From contig NZ_JACMOO010000126.1 of assembly GCF_014377975.1 (NCBI RefSeq), positions 1 to 39,056 of the forward strand: 39,056 nucleotides of DNA, read 5' to 3'. A model generated the notes under the pieces. The model was not told the origin of the DNA. It ran no database searches and saw only the letters and a program-made list of their open reading frames with translations. Within the stretch, counting starts at the first letter, position 1; each line of letters opens with the position of its first letter. This document shows, piece after piece, positions 1-8,557 of this stretch. The position numbers and the translations under genes are program-made. This DNA is from Ferruginibacter sp. (lineage in GTDB: Bacteria > Bacteroidota > Bacteroidia > Chitinophagales > Chitinophagaceae).

Positions 1-28
1 CTCCAAAAGCAAGTATATCTAATTTCAT
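1..28 (-). CDS. bshB1: Start of a probable BshB1-type PIG-L deacetylase (partial)
   Basis: Only the first nine codons lie in the window, read leftward from an ATG at 28-26: MKLDILAFG. This N-terminus is what I associate with BshB1, the PIG-L family zinc deacetylase that removes acetyl from N-acetylglucosaminyl-malate in bacillithiol synthesis; in that family the next residues are the AHPDD metal motif, which would lie outside the window. A TAnnTTTG promoter box sits about 33 bp upstream (61-68). The identification rests on nine residues plus family memory, so it is tentative; another PIG-L paralogue is possible. Confidence 0.5.
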
Positions 29-60
29 TTGGTTATTTAAAAGGTGAAGGGAATGAGATG

Positions 61-68
61 CAAAAGTA
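61..68 (-). promoter_or_regulatory. Candidate -7 promoter box for the left-edge gene
   Basis: On the minus strand this reads TACTTTTG, an exact fit to the Bacteroidota -7 consensus TAnnTTTG. It lies 33 bp before the ATG at 28, a fitting distance for a short leader. No clear TTG was seen 17-23 bp upstream, so only the -7 half is supported. Confidence 0.35.
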
Positions 69-588
69 AGTGAATAGGGTAAAATAATTCACACGGATAA
101 TGACCAATTAAATTTTTGGATATCCTGGTTTGCCCTCTGATTATAGTAATGAGTTTAACCTGTTTCATCGTGCCGGCTTCCAGGGGTCTTATATTTGTTC
201 TACAGCTATCAACCCTCCTTACTGTAACGTTATCAGTAAATTTACAATTGCATGTAGAAGTTTTTTACTCCGGGCAAATGCTGCACCAAAGTTTAAAGTA
301 ATAAACACCCGAAGTTCTTTATAAACACACAATGGCTGTCTGGAAGTAATCAAAAAAAATATAAAAAACCTCTGATGACCTTTTATACTTTTTATTTTCT
401 TTATCTGAAATAAATCAACTTTTGTCCGAAAATTTGGCAGTAACCTATAACACCTGGGATAAGAATCGGCCAATATTTTTAGGTAATTGAAACGCTGATG
501 ATATAGATTGATATGTATAAAACGGATAGATAAAAACAAAAATAAAATCCGTGTCATCCGTCTTCATCCGCCTCAATCAATGCATCTA
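69..588. other. Gene-free stretch, left flank
   Basis: About 520 bp lie between the left-edge promoter and the end of the serine hydrolase gene. Short open frames on both strands (for example plus 130-324 and minus 219-557) have no ribosome-binding context, no recognisable domain and atypical composition. I see no hairpin with a T-run and no RNA gene. It may hold worn-down coding sequence, but nothing can be assigned. Confidence 0.4.
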
Positions 589-2142
589 TCATTCGCTGGC
601 GATCCCTTTCAATATTATTTTTTTACTGCCATAATCAAAACTGTTTTCAATATCCACAGTGATATGATTTCCATCCAGATGACAGGTTATTTTTTCTGTG
701 TGTGGGCTTTCAATATACTTTAACTGAAGCACTATTGTATGGTCACCGGTAAAACTATACGTTCCTGCAACTTTAAATTCTGCACCACCTGTAAAAATTG
801 CTTTTGAAGCACCGGTTAATGAAGGGCCATGTTTGGATGTTACTCCTTTTTGCCAAAATCCTTCCCCAAAAGCAAGCCGGTACGTTGCGGTATCCGTACT
901 AAAATTAAGATTACATACTTTCTTTGCGATGTTGAAGGAAAGCGATTTTATTTGGCGGTCATTGGCATCAAGTGTAAAGTTTTTATTAAAGTTTACTGCT
1001 GGAACAAGCAACGGATTTTTGGCAGGCAATGCAAGTGTCAGCGAAGCCAGCATATCTTTTAGTGCTTTGGCAGCTTGCTTGTTTTGGGGTAATTTATTTT
1101 GATGAAAAGCCGGTAATAAATACTGCCAAACCAAATTAATTTCATCCTGCATGTTGGGCGTTTCTGAGGTAATGGCAATCACGGCATCTTCCTGCGGCAA
1201 CACGATAATGTACTGTCCAAAAGCTCCATCCGCACGGTAGGCGTTGTACCTGCACCGCCACATCTGGTAACAATAACCCTGGTCCCAATCGCTGGAATCT
1301 TTTTTGGATTGCGGGTAATCGGGATGCTGGATAATTTTTGCGGTAGAAGCTTCTTCAACCCAACCAACAGGCAAAATCTGCTGGCCTTTCCATTTTCCTT
1401 TTTGCAAAAACAACTGGCCAAATTTAGCCATATCTTCTGTTTTTAACCGCAATCCCCAGCCGCCGGTATTAATTCCTTTCGGATCAATTTCCCAGTCTAT
1501 GCCAGTAATGCCCAGCGGCTTAAACAAGCGGGGCGTGAGATAGTCCAATATTTTTTGCCCGGTTACTTTTTGTACAATGGCTGACAGCATATAAGTACCC
1601 AAAGTATTGTATAAAAATTTAGTTCCGGGTTTGTGAACGATGGGTACTGCCAAAAAAGATTTCACCCAGTTTCCGTCTTTGCTTACTGCGGCAGAAGTAG
1701 GGTCGGGGTCCTGGCCATCGCTCATACTCAACACATCTTTTACCGTAAGCGCCGCAAGATTTTCGCTAATATTTACAGGTACATCTTCAGGAAAAAATGA
1801 AATCACTTTATCAGTCAGTGATAGTTTTTTTTCGCTGATAGCAAAACCAACTGCTGTAGCAGTAAAGCTTTTGCTGCAAGAGTACATGGTGTGTTTTAAA
1901 CTGGCATTATAAGGATTCCACCAGCCTTGAGTAATAAGTTTACCATGTCGTAAAATCATGATGCTGTGAAATTCGCTTTTGCTTTTATTGGCGGCATCCA
2001 AAAAATTATTAATAGCTACGGACGAAACACCTTCCGCTTCAGGAAGACTTTGTGTAAATGGCTGATTATTTTGAGCAGCAAGGTTTACCGTTGTAAAAAG
2101 AAAGAATAAAACTACGGCAACAAACGTTTTTTGAAAAGTCAT
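589..2142 (-). CDS. Secreted serine hydrolase of the beta-lactamase/transpeptidase-like fold
   Basis: A 517-residue exported protein with a signal peptide (about residues 1-23, ending LAAQ). The domain at about 35-365 is the class C beta-lactamase-like fold (Pfam Beta-lactamase, PF00144). The SxxK catalytic motif is S88-C-S-K91 inside MYSCSKSFTATAVG, and the second conserved tyrosine is probably Y178 in FLYNTLGTYML. The segment near DGAFGQYIIVLPQ takes the place of the KTG/HxG strand. The C-terminal ~130 residues form an extra beta-rich domain. Family members include esterases, D-aminopeptidases and penicillin-binding-like hydrolases, so the substrate cannot be told from sequence. It is monocistronic and points away from the decayed stretch upstream. 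The start gives the full signal peptide. Confidence 0.85.
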   Translation of the reverse strand: MTFQKTFVAVVLFFLFTTVNLAAQNNQPFTQSLPEAEGVSSVAINNFLDAANKSKSEFHSIMILRHGKLITQGWWNPYNASLKHTMYSCSKSFTATAVGFAISEKKLSLTDKVISFFPEDVPVNISENLAALTVKDVLSMSDGQDPDPTSAAVSKDGNWVKSFLAVPIVHKPGTKFLYNTLGTYMLSAIVQKVTGQKILDYLTPRLFKPLGITGIDWEIDPKGINTGGWGLRLKTEDMAKFGQLFLQKGKWKGQQILPVGWVEEASTAKIIQHPDYPQSKKDSSDWDQGYCYQMWRCRYNAYRADGAFGQYIIVLPQEDAVIAITSETPNMQDEINLVWQYLLPAFHQNKLPQNKQAAKALKDMLASLTLALPAKNPLLVPAVNFNKNFTLDANDRQIKSLSFNIAKKVCNLNFSTDTATYRLAFGEGFWQKGVTSKHGPSLTGASKAIFTGGAEFKVAGTYSFTGDHTIVLQLKYIESPHTEKITCHLDGNHITVDIENSFDYGSKKIILKGIASE

Positions 2143-2643
2143 ATTGATGAATTAAAATTGAGAAAATATTTAACGGTTATTAAGCTGCGTAATAAGCACA
2201 ACTGCTTTTGAATGTTTTTTCAGGATTTTGTACAATATCCTGCACAATAATGAAATGTTTAGTCCCATTTTCCTTTGGGGTAGTTAAAATAGATTTTAAA
2301 TTCAGCACATCGTTTGCAGTAATTGTCATTTAGCCAACCAATTCTACCCATTATATTTTGATTACCCAAATTGCTTTTAAACGATATTTCTTACGTAATC
2401 CTTATCCAGCAAAGGTTTACTTGTGGCAATCCATTTTTTCCGGTATAACATCCTTTATCTGGTTTTAAAATATTCAGTAATAATTATAAATTGTCAACAT
2501 TGTCAGGATGAAGTAAAATGGTAATGATTGTTTCGTTAATTTATCAAATGTATTCAAATCCTTAAAAACAGATGAAAAAAATAATGGCAGCAAATAACTA
2601 TCATCGTATTTAACTGCGCCCAGCGAATGGATGTTGCATAGAA
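2143..2643 (-). other. Gene-free stretch with possible eroded coding sequence
   Basis: About 500 bp between two minus-strand genes. Read on the minus strand, overlapping frames around 2165-2360 give protein-like short peptides (for example MGRIGWLNDNYCKRCAEF, then a frame change), which suggests a worn-out gene of unknown family. There is no clear terminator, promoter or RNA gene. Evidence for a remnant is weak because no family was recognised. Confidence 0.25.
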
Positions 2644-3948
2644 TTACTTTACAACAGGACCACTAAACATACAATTATCATAAGTTGCAGTTCCGGCAAA
2701 TTTCATTTGCTGCTTAGATCCATAATAGCGAAATATACAGTTGCTGAATTTAGTTTTATCATTGTTTGTATAAAACAGGGTTTGCGTACCAATTACTTCC
2801 GGAAATACAAAATGAAAAGTACAATTACTAATGGATGTGGGAATTTGAGTACTAATACTGCCAATTTTTGCGATACTTTCTGAAAAAATATTAGCAATGG
2901 AAGTAGCGTACCAGCCGCTTTGGCTGATATCAAAAAGGCGGATGCATCTGCCCGCCACATTACCTCCATCAATTGTATAATTGCCTGCCTGAAACTTACC
3001 ATACCGTCCGATAGAAATCAATGTATGTATGCTTCCCCATGAATAAATACCACGGATTACATTGCCTTTTTCCTGTGCCTGGCCAGAGGCAAATCCCACT
3101 TTTGCATCACCACATTTTATATTTTCAAAAATTAAAATATCAGCATTAAAAGTTTTTCCATTCGGGCTCACCAAATAGTCGATGGTAAAGTTGCTTACTG
3201 AAACATCATGAATTTTTATGCCGGTGCTGCCGCCTGCATTTTTTGATCCGTCATAATCAATTACAATACCCGCATACGTGGCGCCACACTTTTCATTTGC
3301 ATCGTTGAATTTTTCAAAAGGAATATTGTAGTAAGATGTATCATTACCTGCCGGAGCTTTAAACTGTCCTGTTATGGCCAGGTTATTTATTTCTGTACCC
3401 TTGTTTAGTTGCAGGCCAATGGCAAATCCATCTGTAGCAGTGTACTGTAAAGTAGTGCCGCTGCAACAATCCCAAAAAGAAGTTTCGCCATAGATATGAA
3501 TAGTGCTGCCGGAATATTGCCCTTTGTATATATTAGCAATAAGGAGTGGCTTGCTGAAATTATATATGCCCTTGGGTATATAAAAATTCCGGAGTGTTTC
3601 ATTGTTGGCAAGCACCGTATTGATACCTTTTTGCAAAGCGGTACTGTTGTCTTTTACCTTGCCGGCGCCAAACCATTTTGCGCTAAAATCCTTACCATAA
3701 ATACCTTCCGGAATAATGGTTAATGTTGTATCAAAAATCCATTGCCCTAAAGAAGCATCAATGATACCACCCCTTATGGTCCCCTTTCCACTAATATGAC
3801 CTTTACTGCCAAATTTTAAAATACTGCCAGGTGGTATTGTCCAGGTATTGTTAACCATTGTGTCTTTGATGATAAACAGATCCTGCGAAAAAGTTTTTGA
3901 AAATGGATGAACGATTCCCGTAGCGAAAAGGAGTAAACTGGTTTTCAT
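2644..3948 (-). CDS. Secreted right-handed beta-helix (pectate-lyase-like) protein
   Basis: A 434-residue protein with an N-terminal signal peptide (about 1-22, ending FSQ). After a short strand-rich cap with GSKGHISGKGTIRGG, residues about 90-430 show short turns of beta strands rich in N, G and T (for example INNLAITG, IKIHDVSVSNF, ISNCTFHF) typical of parallel beta-helix proteins. The segment AKWFGAGKVKDNSTALQKGI resembles the start of the pectate-lyase-3 / phage tailspike domain, where a D-x-T-x-A-hQ pattern opens the helix. No catalytic residues can be named, so it may bind or cleave a polysaccharide or be purely structural. It stands alone; neighbours give no functional hint. Confidence 0.7.
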   Translation of the reverse strand: MKTSLLLFATGIVHPFSKTFSQDLFIIKDTMVNNTWTIPPGSILKFGSKGHISGKGTIRGGIIDASLGQWIFDTTLTIIPEGIYGKDFSAKWFGAGKVKDNSTALQKGINTVLANNETLRNFYIPKGIYNFSKPLLIANIYKGQYSGSTIHIYGETSFWDCCSGTTLQYTATDGFAIGLQLNKGTEINNLAITGQFKAPAGNDTSYYNIPFEKFNDANEKCGATYAGIVIDYDGSKNAGGSTGIKIHDVSVSNFTIDYLVSPNGKTFNADILIFENIKCGDAKVGFASGQAQEKGNVIRGIYSWGSIHTLISIGRYGKFQAGNYTIDGGNVAGRCIRLFDISQSGWYATSIANIFSESIAKIGSISTQIPTSISNCTFHFVFPEVIGTQTLFYTNNDKTKFSNCIFRYYGSKQQMKFAGTATYDNCMFSGPVVK

Positions 3949-4349
3949 AAAATAATTAAAATGTACTGTAAAAGATTTTATTTGGTAATTTTTTTAAATG
4001 AATGATGCCACAATATAAGTTGATGAAACGAAATGCCCAACAGGAGAAAAGATGACAGGAAATGAATAAGTTTGAATGCCGGTTGCGAACAGAATTTTTT
4101 TGCTACTGAAAGCATGTAAAATGAATAACAATGTGCATTTATGCAATGTGTACAAACCACTGCTACAAAATGCAAATTATATAATTGGTGCGTTGCAGGT
4201 TCGTTGGTTTTTATTGAACTGACTGTTTCAACATTTTGTTTCAATAATTTTAAAAATACCAGTCTAAAAAATTGCAGCTATCTAATCCGGTTTAATAAAA
4301 TAAACAGGGATTAAAAAATGGCAGCCACTTTTACATATTTATGGTAAAC
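3949..4349. other. Gene-free stretch
   Basis: About 400 bp upstream of the beta-helix gene, ending at the terminator of the LytTR gene. One 88-codon minus frame (3978-4244) is open but has no recognisable domain and poor composition. No convincing promoter box or RNA was seen. Confidence 0.4.
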
Positions 4350-4376
4350 AAAAAAATGCCCCGGTAAGGAGGCATC
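4350..4376 (-). terminator. Rho-independent terminator after the LytTR gene
   Basis: On the minus strand the sequence GATGCCTCC pairs with GGGGCAT around a short loop (stem about 7 bp with one G-U pair), followed directly by seven T residues. It starts 26 bp after the stop codon of the response regulator and ends the Hpt-LytTR operon. Confidence 0.7.
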
Positions 4377-4402
4377 GTTTTAGTTGGTTATTTATGTGGG
4401 GT

Positions 4403-5098
4403 TTAACTTGCAATATTTATTCTTGCCATCACTTCTGTTTTTAGCAATTTGCTGATAGGGATCACTGAATCACCAATGTAAAGAGTAGAATCTTCTATAT
4501 TATTTATTTTACGAAGGTTAACAATATATGATCGGTGCACTTTCATAAAACATAGCCGGTCAATCATCTTTTCTTCCACTGCTTTTAACGTGCTATGGGC
4601 AATGTATTTTTTATCGAAAGTGCAATATTTTACATAATCACCGATACTTTTGATGTATAAAATATCCTCGTAATTAAGCCGTATAAATTTTCCGTTTGAT
4701 TTAATGAAAGTGTCTTCTTTTATAGGTGCTTCTTTCTTTTCTTTAAAAGCTTCATTTACTTTTGCAACAGCTTCCTGAAATCGTAGGTATGTAAATGGTT
4801 TTTTTAAATAATCACTTACCTTATATTGAAAAGCATCGTATGCATAATCCGTTTTAGAAGTGGTTAATATTACTTTAGGCATGATCATCAATTTATCCAG
4901 TAATTGAAAGCCACTTTCGCCGGGCATTTCCACATCCAGAAATAAAATATCTACTTCATTTTGTTCAAGATACCGAAAAGCAGTTTCTGAATCCTGAAAT
5001 GAACCAACAACATTGATTGTGTCCGTTTTTTCGCAATATCGTTCTAAAAAATTCCGGGCAATAGGCTCATCATCTACAATAATAGCAGTTAATTTCAT
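4403..5098 (-). CDS. LytTR-family response regulator
   Basis: A 231-residue two-domain regulator. Residues 1-120 are a receiver domain: acidic pocket D9-D10, phospho-acceptor D55 in ILFLDVEMPG, conserved T80 and K100 in DYLKKPF. Residues about 130-230 are a LytTR DNA-binding domain (FIKSNGKFIRLNYEDILYIK, then the histidine/arginine-rich FMKVHRSYIVNLRKINNI). It is the likely output of a relay whose other parts are next to it: the Hpt gene ends only 8 bp upstream on the same strand, and the hybrid kinase is divergent. LytTR regulators usually bind paired short repeats in promoters; none was identified here. Target genes are unknown. Confidence 0.93.
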   Translation of the reverse strand: MKLTAIIVDDEPIARNFLERYCEKTDTINVVGSFQDSETAFRYLEQNEVDILFLDVEMPGESGFQLLDKLMIMPKVILTTSKTDYAYDAFQYKVSDYLKKPFTYLRFQEAVAKVNEAFKEKKEAPIKEDTFIKSNGKFIRLNYEDILYIKSIGDYVKYCTFDKKYIAHSTLKAVEEKMIDRLCFMKVHRSYIVNLRKINNIEDSTLYIGDSVIPISKLLKTEVMARINIAS

Positions 5099-5106
5099 AA
5101 GGCATT

Positions 5107-5490
5107 TTAAGAGGTTAAAGCTTTAAGTTTCATTAAATCAGTTTCTATAAAAGGTATCATTTCTTTTACTTCCGTTTTAAAAGGAATGTACAATCCGGAC
5201 AAGGTATTTACATCAGTTATCCCATTACACTTCTTCTCTATTACTTCTGCAGAACCTGTCAGTTTGGTGAGGCCGACAAAGCTCAATACAGGTTTAAATT
5301 TGTGGATCGCTTTTCTGAAAAGTTCGGCATTGCCGCTGTTATAACCATGTTCAATTTCGGTAAGGTAAACATTAACAGAGCTTAAAAATTTATCAAAAAT
5401 CATTTTTGCATGTTCCTTGTCACCTTCGTAAATGCTGTTTAAAAACGAGCCATCCAGCTGCTCATTAAATTCAAAAAAAGTTTCATTCAT
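5107..5490 (-). CDS. Histidine-containing phosphotransfer (Hpt) protein
   Basis: A 127-residue, all-helical protein. The pattern AIHKFKPVLSFVGL around H63 matches the Hpt signature (H-x-L/F-K-G/P followed by a hydrophobic helix), so H63 is the predicted phospho-carrier. It is a free-standing Hpt domain, which would pass phosphate from the receiver of the hybrid kinase (divergent gene) to D55 of the LytTR regulator, 8 bp downstream in the same operon. The length fits single Hpt modules. A proline replaces the usual glycine at H+4, a tolerated variation in divergent Hpt domains. The function is inferred from motif and context together. Confidence 0.85.
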   Translation of the reverse strand: MNETFFEFNEQLDGSFLNSIYEGDKEHAKMIFDKFLSSVNVYLTEIEHGYNSGNAELFRKAIHKFKPVLSFVGLTKLTGSAEVIEKKCNGITDVNTLSGLYIPFKTEVKEMIPFIETDLMKLKALTS

Positions 5491-5664
5491 TTAACAGTAT
5501 ATTATTTTTTTATCAGGTTAATTTTATAACGTAAAACCAGATTTATTATTTTAAAGGGATCAATATCACTTTGAGGTGCTGATTAATTTTGTTTTCAAAA
5601 CACTAATAATTTCAGTGTTTTTTCGTTTCAATATTTTGAAAGTAAAACTTTTGAAACGAATAGT

Positions 5665-7293
5665 ATGATACATGGAGACAAAAAAGCCAGCGGATTTTTT
5701 AACAGGTTTTCGTTCGGTAAAAGCAAATACGATGGGGGTGAAGACCTGGCCTTTCACGAATCATTTCTTCAACTGTACATGGATGCATACGTGGTTGTTA
5801 ACCTCGAAACCAATGATATTGCTGATTTTAACTGCCATATGATCACCCTGTTTGCGTTGCCTCCGGACGTACATTTAAGGAAACTGCAGATTAACCAGAT
5901 AATGATGCGTTACCTGGAAGAAGACAGTGAAAATAAAGATTTGATGATGAACCGCATTCCCGATTGCTGGGAGGGAGAAGCTGGTTTTATTAACTACAAC
6001 AAAGAAAAATTTTATACCTGCGTTGCCAGCAATATTTTTTATAAGGATGATATAAAATGGCAGATCATCAGTTTTAGGAATATAACAGATAAAAAGAATG
6101 CTACGCAGGAATTAAAAAGTTATAAATTAAATGCAGAAAAAGCGGCAAGGGCAAAGGCAAGATTTTTAAGCAGTATGAGTCATGAATTGCGTACACCGCT
6201 CAATGGAATTATCGGCACTTCCAATCTTGTTTTATTAGAATCTGATTTACCGGAGAATATAAAAAGGCACATGAATATTTTAAAATATTCATCAGAACAC
6301 ATGCTGGGCATTATTAATGATATTCTCGATTTTAGTAAAATTGATGCTGGTAAACTGGAGTTGGTAAGGCATTCTTTCAATTTAAAAGAATGCCTTACCA
6401 ATATCGTGGAGGCATTTGAGGTTCAGTTTGATAATAAACAACTTGCGTTTATATTTTTGCAGCCGGATGCATTTAATACAATAAACGTTTGTAGTGATGA
6501 AATAAAACTTAGCCAGATTTTGAATAATCTTTTATCCAATGCATTAAAATTTACACTGATTGGCAATGTTACTTTTAAAGTAATTATCGAAAATACAAAC
6601 GAACAAACCACCACCATTTCTTTTAATGTCAGCGATACAGGTATTGGAATACCGGTTGAAAAACAGTCGGAAATTTTTCAGGGGTTTGCCCAGGTTTATA
6701 CTGATGATCAAAGCCGTAAATTTGGTGGTACCGGGCTGGGGCTTACCATCAGTGAAAAATTAGTAAATAAATTTGGCGGACAGCTAAAAGTGGAAAGTGT
6801 TCCCGGAGAGGGTTCTTGTTTTCATTTTAGTGTATGTTTTGAAAATGCAAAACCAAAAGAAATTAAAGCCAAAGTGCAGCACGACGTGGGTTTTGAACAC
6901 ATCACCGATACCCAGGGATTAAGAATACTGGTTGTGGAAGATAATGCGATCAATGCAACCATTCTTATTAGTTTTTTACACAGATGGGGTATACTGGTTA
7001 AAGAAGCGGAAAATGGCATACATGCTTTGGAACTGATAAAATATCATACATTCGATCTGATATTAATGGATCTTGAAATGCCGCAAATGGATGGTTATGC
7101 CACCATTAAAAAAATACGGGAAACAGATTTAAAAACTCCGGTACTTGCTTTTACCGCAAGTTTGCTGGAAGATATGGAGTCACTGATAACAGAATCAGGT
7201 TTCAATGATTATGTGCTAAAGCCTTATAAACCGGCTGAGTTAAAGAAAAAGATTCTTGATTATGCCCCTCACCGTAAAATTGATTATGCATAA
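5665..7293 (+). CDS. Soluble hybrid sensor histidine kinase with C-terminal receiver
   Basis: A 542-residue cytoplasmic kinase without transmembrane segments. Residues about 30-145 form a PAS-like sensor, then a short coiled-coil linker leads to HisKA with H173 in SSMSHELRTPLNGIIG. The HATPase has the N box (NNLLSNALKFT), G1 box (DTGIGIP) and G2 box (GGTGLGLTISEKL). A receiver at about 415-535 has phospho-acceptor D469 in LILMDLEMPQMDG and lysine in YVLKPYKPAEL. Hybrid kinases need an Hpt partner, and one is encoded in the divergent operon 175 bp away together with a LytTR regulator. An odd feature is a perfect 17-bp inverted repeat in the coding sequence at 6361-6401, between the H and N boxes. 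The PAS ligand is unknown. Confidence 0.94.
   Translation: MIHGDKKASGFFNRFSFGKSKYDGGEDLAFHESFLQLYMDAYVVVNLETNDIADFNCHMITLFALPPDVHLRKLQINQIMMRYLEEDSENKDLMMNRIPDCWEGEAGFINYNKEKFYTCVASNIFYKDDIKWQIISFRNITDKKNATQELKSYKLNAEKAARAKARFLSSMSHELRTPLNGIIGTSNLVLLESDLPENIKRHMNILKYSSEHMLGIINDILDFSKIDAGKLELVRHSFNLKECLTNIVEAFEVQFDNKQLAFIFLQPDAFNTINVCSDEIKLSQILNNLLSNALKFTLIGNVTFKVIIENTNEQTTTISFNVSDTGIGIPVEKQSEIFQGFAQVYTDDQSRKFGGTGLGLTISEKLVNKFGGQLKVESVPGEGSCFHFSVCFENAKPKEIKAKVQHDVGFEHITDTQGLRILVVEDNAINATILISFLHRWGILVKEAENGIHALELIKYHTFDLILMDLEMPQMDGYATIKKIRETDLKTPVLAFTASLLEDMESLITESGFNDYVLKPYKPAELKKKILDYAPHRKIDYA
6361..6401. repeat. Perfect 17-bp inverted repeat inside the kinase gene
   Basis: Arms at 6361-6377 (ttggtaaggcattcttt) and 6385-6401 are exact reverse complements around a 7-nt spacer. 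It covers kinase codons 233-246, just after the HisKA dimerisation helices. Because of the symmetry both strands encode nearly the same peptide: LVRHSFNLKECLTN forward and MVRHSFKLKECLTN in reverse. An RNA hairpin of this strength inside a coding region is unusual. Confidence 0.95.
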
Positions 7294-7320
7294 AATAAAT
7301 TCCGTAGTTTTCAATGGTTT

Positions 7321-7392
7321 AACCACGAAGGCACAACAGTACTAAGTTTCACAAAGCTTAGGGTTGCTTTCTGTATTAGCGCCTTTGTGGTT
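7321..7392. repeat. Imperfect palindromic repeat between convergent genes
   Basis: The segment begins AACCACGAAGGC and ends GCCTTTGTGGTT; the ends are reverse complements with one mismatch and enclose about 48 bp with cacaaag-like words. Dispersed palindromic repeats built on this accac-aaggcac theme occur in many genomes, as far as I recall. It lies between the convergent ends of the kinase and solute-binding-protein genes, where it could act as a weak bidirectional terminator. Confidence 0.5.
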
Positions 7393-7397
7393 CACTG

Positions 7398-8537
7398 CTA
7401 AAGATGATTTTCATAAGATGCGGCATATGCTTGTTGCAATTGATTTAAGACAGTTTCCGGATTCAAATCTTCTTTTAAATATTGATGCAATGCTTCACCC
7501 AGCCATTGCTGAAACGCAGGCCAGCCACTGTATCGAGGGCGAACATAGGCATAGGTTAACGTGTCTATTGTATTGAGAAAAAAATCGTTGGTAAGGGCGT
7601 TGGCAGCATCATCTTTCCACGAAACAATATTGCCAGGTTGTCCCTGTTCTTTTACATATACCCCGTTTTGAATGACTGCACTGCAAAGCCAGACCGCATA
7701 TTCAGCCGCTTCTTTTGCATGGCTGCTGCTGGCAGATACGGCAATGCCGGCACCACCCAAAATAATATTTTTTGTCCATGGTGCATTGTGGTAACAGAGC
7801 TTATTTTTTCTGAACCCTTCCCTTGAATAATTGGTATAACCAAATGCAAGCGGTGAGTAAACAATGTCATTTTCGGCAGTCATGTGATCGTACAATTGAA
7901 TAGGGTTCCAGTTGAGGCTGTTGGGGTGAAAATTATCCCGCATGGTACGCATTAGTTGAAGTACCTGCAAACCAACTTCACGGGTAACCAGCAAATGATT
8001 GTTTTCTCTGACAGATGAACCAAACTGCGCCGTAAGTGATAAGAACGTACACAAACAGTCGGTGGCGCAAAAGGCGATGCCCACTTGTAAATCCTGGGTT
8101 TTCAGTGCTTCGCATAATTCAAAGACTTCTTCCCAGGTAGCTGGAATTTTGTGTTCGCCCATCAGGTCCGGGCGGCTGGCGGCACATTGCATCGCTGCAT
8201 CCACCGGCAATGCCCATTGTTTTTGCTGATAGTAATAGCTTAAAAAGCTGGGGCCCGCAGACTGTTGTTCCAGTTGCTGTAATTGTTCGTAGGTTAGTAA
8301 ATCTTCCAATGGCACCAGGCAATTTGTTTCGCTGGCCACGCCAGTATGCGGATGTTCAATGATGAGCAAATCATTTTCTGTAGCCATTGCTGTAAGCGAC
8401 TGATCGCCAAAATCGGAGAGTGACCTTTTTTGCCATTCTACCTTTACGCCAAATTGTTCTGCGTATAATTTGGATGCTGCCACCAGCGGATCATATCCTC
8501 TTGGATGATCCCATGTAATTCCTTTTAATATTATCAT
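7398..8537 (-). CDS. Solute-binding-protein-like protein lacking a signal peptide
   Basis: A 379-residue protein resembling family 1 (sugar-type) extracellular solute-binding proteins: an N-terminal lobe with YDPLVAASKLYAEQFGVKVEW and DLLIIEHPHTGVA, a hinge near YYQQKQWALPVDAAMQCAA, and ATWEEVFELCEALK, the usual helix of these proteins. The start IILKGITWDHPRGYDPL fits a subgroup that I recall beginning this way. There is no signal peptide and no lipobox; the coding start already reaches the first beta strand, so a missed leader is unlikely. No ABC permease or ATPase gene is adjacent. It may be a cytoplasmic ligand binder derived from transport proteins. The region just upstream (8558-9757) is decayed, so former partners may have been lost. 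Confidence 0.7.
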   Translation of the reverse strand: MIILKGITWDHPRGYDPLVAASKLYAEQFGVKVEWQKRSLSDFGDQSLTAMATENDLLIIEHPHTGVASETNCLVPLEDLLTYEQLQQLEQQSAGPSFLSYYYQQKQWALPVDAAMQCAASRPDLMGEHKIPATWEEVFELCEALKTQDLQVGIAFCATDCLCTFLSLTAQFGSSVRENNHLLVTREVGLQVLQLMRTMRDNFHPNSLNWNPIQLYDHMTAENDIVYSPLAFGYTNYSREGFRKNKLCYHNAPWTKNIILGGAGIAVSASSSHAKEAAEYAVWLCSAVIQNGVYVKEQGQPGNIVSWKDDAANALTNDFFLNTIDTLTYAYVRPRYSGWPAFQQWLGEALHQYLKEDLNPETVLNQLQQAYAASYENHL

Positions 8538-8557
8538 GAATGTATTTGCTTAGTTTT

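Noticed and set aside
130-324. Plus-strand open frame with protein-like peptide (HRAGFQGSYICSTAINPP)
   Set aside because: Only a TTG start, no recognisable family and no upstream continuation; could be a fragment but cannot be supported.
219-557. Minus-strand 112-codon open frame near the left edge
   Set aside because: Biased composition from AT-rich DNA, no domain, no start context; not reported as a gene.
3978-4244. Minus-strand 88-codon open frame between the beta-helix and LytTR genes
   Set aside because: No recognisable domain, irregular hydrophobicity and no promoter; probably chance.
6180-6401. Antisense open frame inside the kinase gene sharing a peptide with it
   Set aside because: The shared peptide is explained by the inverted repeat at 6361-6401; the rest of the frame has no coding features.
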